Of a stretch of DNA of 64,000 nucleotides, positions 1-10,487 are shown piece by piece; within the stretch, counting starts at the first letter, position 1, and every line of letters starts with the position of its first letter. A program made the position numbers and the translations under genes. Below the pieces are notes generated by a model that saw only the letters and a list, made by a program, of their open reading frames with translations, searched no databases and had not been told where the DNA came from. Origin of the DNA: Laburnicola sp. R22_1 (taxonomy: Eukaryota; Ascomycota; Dothideomycetes; Pleosporales; Didymosphaeriaceae); NCBI GenBank assembly GCA_014281115.1, contig JACONQ010000008.1:744001-808000 (forward strand). The letters run 5' to 3'.

Positions 1-2128
1 CCAACCTGATGTAGACTAGTTGCTGATCACGATTCTGCTACTTAAGCAGTTTCTCTGTTCAGCTTGTTACAATCAACTCAGTCTCTCATTCCTAATTGCT
101 ACCCTACTTATCCCTTACACTTTAGCTTGCTGCACAAGATGTTCAATAGCTGCTAGTCTAGGGTGTCCTAGTCTCTTGTGCCATAATTCGGCTAAGGCCC
201 TTTATAGTGCTCCTTTTATTCGTGATGTATTCTTGCGGATGTAATATAAAGTGGGTAGTAGCAGATTATACTTAAGTACCCATTAACTATGTATCTCGGA
301 TAGTTTTCTAATAATCTTATTGTCTGGTTCTTTTAGCGTAGTTGGGTCTGTTTGCGTATCCCACTAGATTCCTCTATGCCTTAGTAGTTAAAAGGAGACT
401 AGGTTGCACAGAAGGTCTGGACAGATAGCCATATTATGTAGAACCAACGTAGTTGTTCCATGTTAGCCTCTTAGTGTTAAGTTAATAGAGCCGTAGCCTT
501 TTATCCATATCTTTATATTGCTAGCCCATATATAATCTTCGGACGTAGGTAGACGAAAGTTATAGATATAGTCGGGGTTGTTTGTAATGTGGCAAGTTAA
601 TTCTAAATTAAGAATGAACGAGCGCTTTAGCGGGTAATTAGACACTTCTATTTCCATTAGCGCTAATATAAACGCAGCGTTGACGTTTAATATTCTCCGT
701 CCCTCTAGTTAGTTCTTAGGGGACTCAAGGATCTTAGGTGTGGGCGTGTGCGATTGTTTAATGTTTGGTGTTTTTAATCTTAGTCTGCTTTGTCCTCTTA
801 ACAGTCCTTAAAATTCGGGATCGTGCTCGCGCTTTAATGCGACGAGTTCTTCGATCTTCTTGTTTAGTTTCCACTACTTAGGAGCTTTGTCTGCATTAAT
901 ATAGAAGCAATCCTAGAGTCTATGGCAATGTCCACACGCAGGACATTTAGCGCCTCCTATTTTTGTAGGTTTTTAGACTAAGGATAAGTTCTTATTATCT
1001 TTTTAGTCATCACGTTAATATTAGGGTCTGCCCTGTTTTCTAGATAGTGCTGCTTTGGCATTAATGCCCTAGGTGGTTTTCCTACTTTTAGCGAGGTATA
1101 ACAAGTTATCTGCCACAAATGCGGCCTTGTGCTTCCCTGTTTGAGGGGTTGGATAATTTAACATTATATGCTCTTAGAAGCGCTTCATTATTTCTTTCTA
1201 ATTTATGCCAGGTGTGAACCGTCCGCTATCCTAAAAGGTCGTAGACCAATTAGGCGCAACTTTGTTTATAGTAGTTAGAAAGTCCTTTGTAATCACATTA
1301 ATTTGTGTTATCTTAGGGACATTGCTTGTCTCCGCTTCTATAGCTGCTTAATTATATTCAGCAAGCCATGTGTCCTAATTTGACGCGTTTCTCATTAGTC
1401 TAAGGGATGTAAGGTATTGGTCGCGGGCTCGTTCTCTCTCGAATCGTTCGTCGACGCCAACCATGGCTTTGAGGTTCGTAATCCACTGTCTTAGTGGTTA
1501 ATCTGGGAGGCAGCAAGTGCGCTAAAGATGTGGGCTAACAGTAGCCTAAATATAAACAATGATTTGCTAGAGGCTTATTTACTCCTTTTTAAAATTATAT
1601 TAATCGTTCTTATACTGCTTAGCAAGAATCTTGTAATACTCAAGATCTTCTTTAAACGCCTTAAGTCCTGCTGCTAACAGTTCAGACTGCCTTGTTGGGA
1701 TGCTAACGTTCGCTGCTAGAGTATACCCATTAATTAGCGGCGCCCTTAGGGCTATAGGTTCAGGTTTTATTAGAATATTCAACATAGGATCAACTTTTGG
1801 CCAGATGCGATATGCAACGCATCTAGACTAGAGCTGCATTATTCATGCCCTATAGTTAGTGTGGTCTCGAAGGGTCACTATTAGGTCACGCTAGGGTAGT
1901 GCAGCCATTTTAGTATCGATTAAGGCAGTGAGACTCTTAATTGTCAGATTTAATAGTTGAATGCGATAATGCGCCTTAATAGATAATAATAATTGTATTG
2001 TGTTTTTTGTCCACCGTGTTTGGCTGGTTCTGACTTCTTCGCTAGTGTGCCAAGCCAGGTGGTCCCTGCTTTATTGTACAGATCCAACCTCAACGCGCTT
2101 GTTCTATCTAACAGCTGCATATCTGACA
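1..2128 (-). mobile_element. RIP-degraded Ty1/Copia LTR retrotransposon (5' part)
   Basis: Reading the minus strand from 2128 down, a candidate LTR starts TGTCAGATA and ends near 2001 in ACA. A gag frame opens with an ATG at 1908 and continues in the same frame into the open stretch 1785-1600, but is cut by three stops (TAG, TGA, TAG) before it. Further on are a zinc-knuckle-like stretch (CPACGHCHRL, near 925-960), a protease-like block around 463-657 (TCHI, with DSG lost) and, at about 140-205, the GAG-pre-integrase motif LWHKRLGHP. The order LTR-gag-protease-integrase is that of Ty1/Copia. The element is TA-rich and full of stops, so it is dead. The rest of pol lies beyond the left edge. 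Family is certain; LTR boundaries are approximate. Confidence 0.8.
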
Positions 2129-2149
2129 ATTGCTAAAGGTTAAGTAGCT

Positions 2150-3952
2150 TGCCCTTCTTCCTATACTTCTTTTTAACTAATAGTGCCTTCTTAAGCCCGC
2201 TAATTTTATAGCAAAGTAGCTTATTCTAAACTAAAATATAGTAGAGTAAGTAGCTAAGCTTTTACGCATTCTTACTACTTTAGTCTTTTACTATAGATTA
2301 TATAAGGCGATCTAGTTTACGCTAGTTAGATCTACTAAGTACTAATATAAAGTTCTTTTATAATTTCTACTTATCTTAGATAGTTTAGGTAAACCTTTTA
2401 AGTATAACCTCTAAATTAAATAGTAAAATACCTATTACTTTAAAAGACTTAAGTATTATCTCCTCTTTAAAGAAGCTTATCTAGGCCTTTTAGAATAGAG
2501 GAAAGAAGTCGCCCTTTTTAATAAGGATAAGGCCTTAGCTTTTATAAAGGTATGTTAATAGCTTAGCTAAGTACGTAGTTAAAAAAGGCTTAAAAAGCAC
2601 TATATTAAATAGCTAAAGCGTGTAAGTTAAATAAGGAAGAAGTATAGCTAGAAGAATCCTATTCTAATTATAGTAGTTAATAAAATCTATAGTAATATAA
2701 AATCTATAGCTATTAAGAATAAGTAGTTAGTAAGATTATTAAGCTTTTGCCTTAGTATAGCGATTAAACACCTGTTTAAGCTAGGCAAGGCTAATATTAT
2801 TATTAGTCTAGCCTAACTGCAATAAGGTAACGTGTACTAAGTACTCTTCTATCTTAATATCCTCTACCTAGCTTAATTATATACTATTATTAGTAGCCTA
2901 ATAGATAAGGCTTAGTGGTAAGTGTCAGATACGTAAGTATCTTTGATAAGATGAGATAAAAGTAATAGATTTAATAATGAATTAATTATCGAGTGATTTC
3001 TGTCAGAGAAGCTTAGCTATCGTACGCAATATCTATCTAGCGCTAAGACGCACTAGTAATAGTGCGGAGTAGTGTAATAGTAGTATACTAGTCTCCTTTG
3101 TGTATTTTATAGTGATCTTATAGTGAAGTTACTGTAAGTTACACTAACTATTGTTATAAGGAGACTATGTAATCGAACGCACGTGACTACTAGATTTCAC
3201 AGTAAAATTATAGTAATTTCTAGTAACCTAATATTTAATAGTAAGGCTAATCTATTAGCGTAGACGTATGCTAAAATAGTAATCTATTTATAAGAGCTAT
3301 CTTAAAGAGCTGCTTTAACTTCCTTCTTCTCCTATATTTGCCTACTAAACACCTATTTTAATCTACTAATAATACTAATTAGGTAGCCCTTCTTATCTAT
3401 ATTATATATATGACAAGGCTTAATATTATATTTCTTAATTTTATTACCTAAGAAATTAAAATATAGGCAATATTTATCCCCTAAGTTAGCGTTATAGCAA
3501 TTAGCGTCTATACCTATTGCCTATTAAAAGATAAGATAGATATTATATTTACTAATAAAGCGCGTAACCTAGCTCTTACTTATAGGCTCCTTCGCAATTA
3601 TAGACGCGAAATTCTATACTATCTCTCTTATAGGAGGCAAGTAATATACTATAAGTCCTTCTATATAGTTAATAAGCTCTGCCTTCTATAGCAAAGTAAG
3701 CTTTTATTAGTTAATAATCTTAAACGTGTGTGGCTATATTATAGCTTAGTGTCTTTGTATTAAAGTTAAGTAAGAAACACTATACTTTTTAGCTATTTTT
3801 TAGTACAAGAACTATTTGCTAGAATTTAGCAATATTATATCTGCAACAGTATTATCAATTAGAGCTATAATAGTGGAGTTACAAGGTTGCGAAGTTTGAG
3901 TGTTTTGGCGTGGGTGGCCCATCACGCGAAGTGGCGCATCACGCGCACGGAC
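2150..3952 (-). mobile_element. RIP-destroyed pogo-like DDE transposon relic
   Basis: This block aligns by eye, in the same orientation, with the well-preserved element at 8378-10487. Matching blocks include about 2425-2520 against 9254-9370, 3310-3410 against 9850-9960, and 3600-3900 against 10140-10440. Differences are mostly C-to-T and G-to-A, giving TA-rich sequence with no usable frame. The right end (about 3905-3952) is GC-rich and keeps a terminal-repeat-like arrangement related to, but different from, the TIR of the other copy, so it is probably a sister subfamily. A solo LTR interrupts it at 2923-3201. The left boundary is uncertain. Confidence 0.7.
2923..3201. mobile_element. Solo LTR inserted in the transposon relic
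   Basis: A 279-bp segment starts TGTCAGATAC and ends TTTCACA, so it has TG...CA termini. It is flanked by GTAAG (2918-2922) and GTAAA (3202-3206), a 5-bp target duplication with one G-to-A difference, as RIP would produce. The first nine bases equal those of the candidate Copia LTR whose start is at 2128 on the minus strand. No internal retrotransposon sequence is present, consistent with LTR-LTR recombination. Strand cannot be assigned without coding sequence. Confidence 0.55.
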
Positions 3953-4033
3953 ACGTTACCCGTCTAAAAACTGGGTCAGCCGCGTGCTGATCAATCGCCC
4001 ACGCAGTATTCGCCCGCACTCCACAGGGGAGTT

Positions 4034-4654
4034 GCTTTGGTACTCATCGACATCCAAAACGACTTCATTAATGGCTCACTAAGCAATCCTCGCGCCTCAG
4101 CGATCTTACCAAAGGTGTACGAGCTGCTCGATGACCATGAATGGCCGTTCATCGTGGCATCGCAAGATTGGCACCCGAAAAAACATGTCTCGTTCGCTTC
4201 TGCTCATGTCGGATCCCAGCCTGGTAGTAGTGTCAATGTTCCGTTTGTCGACACGCCGTTGAAGACTGAGAACCAGAGCCTTTACGCAGACCACTGCGTA
4301 CCAAGAACATAGGGTGCGCAGATTGAGGATGGGGTGCAGTCACGGTTATGGAATCTTGAGGGCTACAGGGCACCTGTCAATTACATCAAAAAAGCCCAAG
4401 ATCACCCCGTGGATTCGTATTCGGCGTTTGCAGACAATCAGTACCACCGCTTCACAACACTGAACTCCGAATTGTAGCTCCACAGCATCAATACGATAGT
4501 TATTGCTGGTCTGATCACGAGCGCCTGCGTGAGGGGTACCTCTATAGACGGGATCAAGCTTGGATATAAGGTTATTCTAATTGAAGATGCGACCGAGAGC
4601 TTCTCCGCAGAAGACAAGGTACAGGCGCTCGTGGAATTGAAAAGTTCGGGTTAG
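4034..4654 (+). pseudogene. Nicotinamidase-like (isochorismatase-fold) pseudogene
   Basis: The frame reads through the nicotinamidase/PNC1 pattern: catalytic-Asp strand (LVLIDIQNDF), metal-binding segment (SQDWHPKKH), and the catalytic-Cys segment (AGLITSACVRGTSIDG) followed by LGYKVILIEDATES. Nicotinamidases deamidate nicotinamide to nicotinate in NAD salvage. The frame is broken by TAG at 4310-4312 and 4475-4477 and ends early at 4652-4654. The two internal stops fit CAG-to-TAG changes, the RIP signature. No ATG is visible at the N-terminus; the upstream transposon relic ends only about 80 bp before. It is read as a single gene killed by mutation leaking from the adjacent repeats. Confidence 0.8.
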
Positions 4655-5806
4655 CGTGTCTTAAGATATACATGACGAAAAGCTAACCTGTAACAGGGGT
4701 GCAATTGAAGAACCTCACGGATTGGAAAGCAGCAGATACCACGGCATCCAATGGAGACCAGTGAAAGAGTACATCCTCGGCTGACGTAGAACATCAGGCT
4801 CTATGCTACACAACAAGTATCTGGAATTCGGGAGCGCCTGTCCATGATCTATGCTGCGTCATCGATTGTTTCACGCGTCGTACCGTGGCCGAACTTTCTG
4901 TAAGCGCAAAGGAACTAATTACACAGAAGTTAGCAAAATCCCAAGATTCCGAGGGCCTACTTCCGCGTCACCCGTACACCCACCAAAGAATCAAAGAAAA
5001 GTGAACTTCAAAAGCTATTTTCTCCTTACAATAATAGCCTTTTTCTTCAATCTTTCTAGGCCCAATAAAAAGGCCACTAGAATTGATGATATATCAGCTT
5101 GTTTTTGATGACTTCCCTTCACAAAACATTGACTTTTTAACATGTAAAAAATGCGACTTACCGGCCTACCGGCTGACCGGTTGTTACTTGAGACCTGCCC
5201 GTTACTGCAACTTGTGCCGTGCAATAGTGCAGTACAGGATAAACTTTATGTAACGAACAGATCCCCTGTGATGTAATCTGTAGGTCAATTTATCATGTAC
5301 CTCTCTCTGCAGCTCGGTTCGACTAGCATCGCTGATCATGTACAGATGTTATACCTTGTTCGCCTTCCTATTCGCTCGGAAAATCGGATACGAGATACGC
5401 GAATACGCGAATACACGTACGTCGTACCTGTAAGCACGACCCCGCGAGAATTTCGACAAGGGTAGTTCTTCGATGCGAAATACGCCTGCGTTCATTGGCC
5501 TGAGATTCTTGGAGGACCGTTGATCGCCGTTTCGGAATGTTTATTGCCGCGGACCGCCGGGAGGAGAGTTTTGGTGTGTACGTGCATGGACTGGGTCTAC
5601 GAGCGTTACCTTATTAGGTAGACTGATCTACTGCAAGTGAGTTTCATATGCGTAGTCAGAAGAGGAAGGCCTCGGGGTCGGTATGTATATAAGTGTATCT
5701 CATTCCCCATCCCTCTTCTAGTTTTCTGCTCAGAGCAACCTTTACTACCAGTTGTTACTTGATCTCATTGACGGTTATCTCGTACATCTTCAGAACATCC
5801 ACCACC
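4655..5806. other. Intergenic region
   Basis: No gene is supported here. The base composition is mixed, and short open frames (4851-5108, 5015-5224) resemble nothing. The last 120 bp form the promoter of the peroxygenase gene. Confidence 0.5.
5685..5692 (+). promoter_or_regulatory. Candidate TATA box of the peroxygenase gene
   Basis: The sequence TATATAAG lies about 115 bp upstream of the ATG at 5807, with a pyrimidine-rich leader following. Position and sequence fit a core promoter; this is inferred from motif and distance only. Confidence 0.4.
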
Positions 5807-6728
5807 ATGAAGGCCTCCGCACTCTTCACCACCCAACTCGCCACCCTATCTTTGGCCAGCCCTCACCTCGCCCGCCAAGTCGACAACCCGCATGAGTGGA
5901 TGCCGGCCGGCCCTGATGATTGTAAAGCCTACCTGTTCTCACTTGTTTCCATTCACTAAATTTGTTTCCACAGTTAGAGGCCCATGCCCCATGATGAACA
6001 CACTGGCCAACCATGGACACTTGCCGCGTGATGGCCGCAACAGTACGTACCTCCAACCCTCCCGTCTCGTCATCCAGACATGAAAGAAGCTCACATCCTC
6101 CTTCCCAGTAACCAAAGCCAACGCCGTTACCGCCCTCACCGGAGGCCTCAACTTCGACACCTCCCTAGCCGAACTCATGTTCGACATGGCCATTCGCGCC
6201 AACCCCGAACCAAACGCCACATTCTTTACCCTCGACCACCTCAACGTGCACAACGTCCTGGAACACGACGCATCGCTCTCCCGCACTGACGATTTCTTCG
6301 GCTCGAACCACATCTTCAACCAGACCATCTTCGACAGCACCCGCAAATACTGGACCGGCGACGTGCTCACTGCCGACATGCTCGCCAACTCCAAGGTATT
6401 CCGGCAAATCGAGAGCAAAGCGTTCAACCCCGAGTACAAATTCACTGCTAACACGGAGGCGTTCAGTCTGGGCGAGGTTGCAGCACCAATCGTCGCGTTT
6501 GGAGACCTTCAGGAGTTCACTGTGCCCAAGAACCTCGTCGAGTACTTTTTCGAGAACGAGCGTTTCCCGACAGAACTCGGGTGGACGTTGAGGGAAGAGA
6601 TCACGAAAGGTGCCGATATTATGAGGGTGTCGGGGGCGATTGAGGAGGCGACGAATCTATTGACTGGTGAGGGTGATGCGAAGAAGAAGCTGAGACGAGG
6701 AGATTTCCATGCGGGGTTGGGGTTTTAA
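5807..6728 (+). CDS. Short unspecific peroxygenase / chloroperoxidase-family protein
   Basis: Exons 5807-5921, 5974-6042 and 6109-6728 give 267 aa; both introns are GT-AG and all phases fit. The protein is a heme-thiolate peroxidase (peroxidase family 2) that would use hydrogen peroxide to oxygenate or halogenate organic substrates outside the cell. A secretion signal is visible (residues 1 to about 18). Residues 42-44 are the PCP motif whose Cys43 ligates heme. Residues 113-115 are EHD with Ser117 following, the pattern of short-type peroxygenases. Length fits the short class. N-glycosylation sequons occur (NAT, NQT). A TATA-like box lies about 120 bp upstream. The substrate cannot be told from sequence. 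Confidence 0.9.
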
Positions 6729-7175
6729 GTTGAGGAACACAGCTGGTAGATCTTGGCCAAGATACAGAAGTAAGGTCGACCATGCAAACATGATGCTGGA
6801 AACCGTAGCGCTATAATGCCAGGTACCTGATTGTTCCTAGAAGGAAATTGGAGTACGGACGCATTTGTGTGGTGTTTAGGCTGAATCTGCTATGTAGCGT
6901 AACTACTGCGACTACTGAGAAAAATGTCAACATCCTTGTGATAGACAGATTAAAAAAAGGAAATTATGGGACGTAGGATTTGACTGGTTGAGTTTAATGA
7001 CCTAAACACCGCTTGAAATTGACCGATCTTGAGATGATTTGACTACTAATCTAGGCACGATGTCTGCCATGCTTACACAGCACTCGAAAACAATCTCAGA
7101 ATTCGTGATCCTCTGTGCGGTGCCGCGTCTATTTCAGACACGATTTTCAATTGCTGCTGGCCTGCACAGCGCTCC
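6729..7175. other. Intergenic region between convergent genes
   Basis: 3' flanks of the peroxygenase (+) and the small membrane protein (-). Nothing recognisable is seen apart from a short A-run near 6950. Confidence 0.5.
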
Positions 7176-7852
7176 TCAATAGTGCCTACGCGCCAACGAC
7201 ATGCCGTTTCTTCCACGCTCCACTTCTTCATCAACATCGGCTTCCGAATCCGCATCCTGGAACACTATCGATACCCTGCTTTCCAATACAATTCTTTCTT
7301 GACTGCCCTTGCTCATCTCTCTCTGTCCTGTCTCCACTTCCTGGACGGCTCGTCGTAGAGCTTTCTCCCGCCTCCACCTGCGCATGTAGCAAACTTCGAG
7401 GATGATCACAGTGATCGCTATGACAAAGCAGCCAACTACGACGCCTATTCCAATCTTGACTCCAATGTCTAGCTCTGCTGTGGGCATGTCTGTTGACGCT
7501 TGAGGAAGTGAAGACGCGAAAGTTGTTGATGATATCGACGTGGTTGTGGACGGCGGGTCAGCGCTTGGGGACGAAGTGACGAGAGTCGATGTGACGAATT
7601 GGGCTTGGTCCGCTTGATCGGTGGAGCGCACTGCCATTGACAGAGATTTGAATGGCATCGATGTTGCATCTTCTGCTCCTGCGCGCCGCACCGAGTTTGA
7701 CCAACATTCCTGTTGCGTGTCAGTTAGCTTGCGCCAAGTTCAACATCATACTGACATACAGCACAAGGATCCTCTGCAGGAATTACGATGCCACACACTG
7801 CCCACACGTTGCTTGTAAGGAACATGACGAGAGCTGTCGCAGATGATACCAT
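7176..7852 (-). CDS. Small secreted-type single-pass membrane protein
   Basis: Exons 7852-7760 and 7709-7176 (intron 7710-7759, GTATGT...CAACAG) give 208 aa. The first exon encodes a hydrophobic signal peptide (MVSSATALVMFLTSNVWA) followed by a short Cys-containing segment (C20, C30 and ECW). A Ser/Thr-rich stalk follows, then one strong transmembrane segment (IGIGVVVGCFVIAITVIIL), then a basic and acidic cytoplasmic tail (YMRRWRREKALRR). This is the architecture of small fungal cell-wall sensor or mucin-like proteins, but no WSC or other named domain is present, so function is unknown. A long (AAG)n tract starts about 20 bp upstream of the ATG. Confidence 0.75.
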
Positions 7853-7871
7853 GTTGTGCGCCGAAAGAGAT

Positions 7872-7902
<31 letters not shown>

Positions 7903-8014
7903 AAGAAGAAGAAGAAGAAGAAGAAGAAGAAGAAGAAGAAGAAGAAGAAGAAGAAGAAGAAGAAGAAGAAGAAGAAGAAGAAGAAGAAGAAGAAGAAGAA
8001 GAAGAAGAAGAAGG
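7872..8014. repeat. (AAG)n microsatellite, about 47 units
   Basis: An essentially perfect GAA/AAG trinucleotide array of about 143 bp. On the transcribed (minus) strand of the neighbouring membrane-protein gene it is a CTT/TTC tract ending about 20 bp before the start codon, so it lies in the 5' leader or core promoter. Open frames of poly-Lys, poly-Phe or poly-Ser through it are artefacts of the repeat. Confidence 0.97.
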
Positions 8015-8377
8015 GATGGATCGGACGAAAACTAGAGGGATACAGATCCATGGACGGCGGGGCATTATAAGCACGTCGCGTTGTCTGGCAACAAAATCCC
8101 CTTCCGTACTCTGGTGCATGCGATTCCTGCAGTATCACCCAACGCGTTGTCCTCGAGGCTTTGTACCGGTCATTTCCGCCGCCATGTTGCATCCGGCTCG
8201 CACACCGCAGCCGCCCCCTCTTCTGCTATTGGCCAAATGAGGCCAGTCAAGCAGGCCGGCGTTGCGTCTAGGCACGTTTCTACGAACTAATAATACCATC
8301 GGTTCACGAAGGGTTTGTTTGTTGTTGCTGTTGTGATGTGGGGTTATGGTAGTTTGAAACCTAGCGGCGGCGCCATA
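8015..8377. other. Intergenic region
   Basis: Non-coding DNA between the microsatellite and the pogo-like element. Nothing further is recognised. The TA at 8376-8377 is the left target-site duplication of the element. Confidence 0.5.
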
Positions 8378-8423
8378 CCGTGCACGGATGCGCAACGCCC
8401 GGGGACGCGCAACGCCCGCCGAA
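8378..8423. repeat. Left terminal inverted repeat, with internal duplication
   Basis: It begins CCGTGCACGG (itself palindromic), then has two near-identical direct copies of GCGCAACGCCC-containing sequence, where the right TIR has one. Confidence 0.85.
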
Positions 8424-8658
8424 TAACATGCTCACCACTTTAAAGATGAAGTTATTAAGCCATCTACAATAGTTATTATTACAAGATTTTGTAGAGCAGT
8501 AGTAATTAGATGCTTGCGATTAATTTGTACTATCTAAATCTACTAGGAAGTGTAATATTGCGGCCGCGGCGGGTGATGAAAGCTGGGGCAGCTGGTGCAG
8601 CCTATAATGCCTCCTTAGCAGCTGCACCAGCACTACGTTGTTTCTGACGCTTGTTGGC

Positions 8659-10406
8659 TTAAGTAGAGGCTTTTAAGGCCTTGCGCTTGCCCTTTTGGGA
8701 CAGTTGTATAGCTTTTTTAGCGTTGCGAGCTGCCTTCTGGCGCTCGCGTTTAGCTGCCTTGTCAGCCTTCTCCTCCTCCCTCACCACCTTGGCTGCCTCT
8801 CTCGCCACACGCCTCTCCTCTGCCTCCTGCTCTCGGAGTAGCTTAGCAGCAGCTTGAAGCTCCTTCCTGTTAGCCTTTGCAAGCTGCCCGTCATGCTCTT
8901 CCCTCTGCTTCACTGTCTCTCGTGCACGTGCCTCTCTGATCTTGCGCGGAGACCAGAAGACAGCACCACCGTGGTACTCCTGGCGCTGCTGCAAGTCAAG
9001 AGGTTTGCCGCGCTTCTTGTGCTTCTTCTTAGCAGTGAGAGCCTCCCTTAAGCCATCGTTCTCATGGTGTAGCAGCTCGTTTTGTACTTGGAGTCCGTGG
9101 AGCGTTTGGGAGAGCGACTTTGACTCTTCTGCGGTGGTATCCTTTACTGCAGAGCGTACGAGACGCTCCATCTGGCGCCAGTCATTGTTGGTAAGCGCTG
9201 AGGACCGTCCTTCACCGTTGTTTTGCTGCTCTGAGGCATCGTCCGCGAAGCGTTTGAGTATAACCTCTGGGTCCATAGGCCATATACCAGCAGCTTCAAA
9301 GGACTTGAGGATGGTCTCTGTCTTGAAGGAGGTCTCCCACGCTCCCCAGAACAGCGGGAAGAAGTCTCCCTTCTTGACTGGTACTAGCCCTTGGCTCCTC
9401 TGGAGGTGGGTGGAGAGCTCCTTAGAGTAGGCGGTGGAGAGAGGTTTAAACATGACGACGTCGAGAGGTTGAAGCGTATGGGTAGAGTGAGGGGGAAATA
9501 CGGCTAGGAGTATGCGATGGGAGTCGCAGTAGTCGATAAACTCCTTTGTGAGGTGACTGCCATGGCCGTCAAGTAAAAGGAGACGCCAGTCTCTCCCACG
9601 ACGCGCTTTCTGCTTCGTGCAGCGATCAAAGACCTGCTCTAGCCACGCCAAACCAACGTCGTTATTCGTCCATCCAGATGGAGATGAAGCCACAAAGACG
9701 TCGTGTTGCCCAGCTTTAATAGCGTTCACCCAAGCTGCCTGCAGTGAGCTGTTCGCCGACTGATAGATGAGACCTGGCGGCAGAGCCTCCCCATCAGCGC
9801 AGACGGCTGCTAAGAGGGTGATCCATTCTCGAGAACCATCTTAGAGTGACGCTTGCACCTCTTTGCGCTCCCACATCCAACGGCTAAACACTCGTTTTGA
9901 GCGTCCTGTTATACCTATTATAAAGCCCTTCTCGTCCATATTGTAGGTGTGGCGTGGCTGTATGTCGTACTGCTTTATCTTCTGATGTAGCAAGTCAAAG
10001 TACAGCTTATACTTGACGTTTGAATCAGCGTCGTGGCGGAGGGAGTCAATTCCAGATGTCCATTTTGAGATGAGATGGTGGCCGTGTCGGTCAAGAAAGC
10101 GCGTTACCCACTCTCGCTCACGCGCTCGTTGGCTATCTGGGATGCGAAATTTTGTATCATCTCTCTCGTAGGAGGCAGCCCTCTTTTTGTAAGGTCTTTA
10201 ATATAGTGTACGAGCTCTAACTCTTGTTGTTGGCTGAGGTTTTGTTGATCGCGTTCTTTGGCTGCCCGTGGGCGCTGACAGCCTCGGTGTCTTCGGCTTA
10301 GTGTACTTCGGTTCACATGGAACTGGTTAGCAATTATCTGGTATGAGAACTGTTCTCCTAGTTCGAGCGCTTCGATTGCTGCAATCGCATCATCGATTGG
10401 AGCCAT
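8659..10406 (-). pseudogene. Pogo-like transposase (CENP-B HTH plus DDE), frameshifted
   Basis: The start is the ATG at 10406 (MAPIDDAIAAIEAL). An N-terminal helix-turn-helix/CENP-B DNA-binding region is followed by the DDE endonuclease: first Asp in YNMDEKGF, second in LLLLDGHGSH, third in TLQPLDVVMF. A Lys/Arg/Glu-rich coiled tail ends the protein. Expected length is about 582 aa. Two lesions are seen. One base is missing near 10104-10110, where the frame ends in ESG-stop but continues as WVTRF in the next frame. A TAA at 9841-9843 lies in a KEVQASL-stop-DGSREW context and looks like a CAA-to-TAA RIP change. The last 356 codons remain open. Confidence 0.9.
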
Positions 10407-10458
10407 AGTGGTGGAGTTATGAGGTGTTGAAGTTTGGGTTTCGTCTAGGGTTTTGGTG

Positions 10459-10487
10459 TTCGGCGGGCGTTGCGCGTCCGTGCACGG
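10459..10487. repeat. Right terminal inverted repeat
   Basis: 29 bp, the reverse complement of the left TIR minus its internal duplication. It is followed by TA at 10488-10489. Confidence 0.9.

Larger units (their letters stand above)
8378..10487 (-). mobile_element. Pogo-like (Tc1/mariner superfamily) DNA transposon with TIRs and TA duplication
   Basis: Both ends start with CCGTGCACGG. The right TIR (10459-10487, 29 bp) matches the left end (8378-8423) once an extra internal copy of about 17 bp in the left TIR is allowed. TA dinucleotides flank both ends (8376-8377 and 10488-10489), the expected target duplication. The element is 2110 bp and carries one transposase gene on the minus strand. 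Its base composition is normal, so this copy largely escaped RIP, unlike the relic at 2150-3952. Confidence 0.9.

Noticed and set aside
20..244. Open frame of 74 codons on the + strand
   Set aside because: It is antisense to the Copia GAG-pre-integrase segment, which is readable on the minus strand.
5939..6454. 171-codon antisense frame over the peroxygenase gene
   Set aside because: It is a shadow of the conserved + strand exons.
7746..8192. Open frames with poly-Phe, poly-Lys or poly-Ser
   Set aside because: They are direct translations of the (AAG)n microsatellite in different frames.
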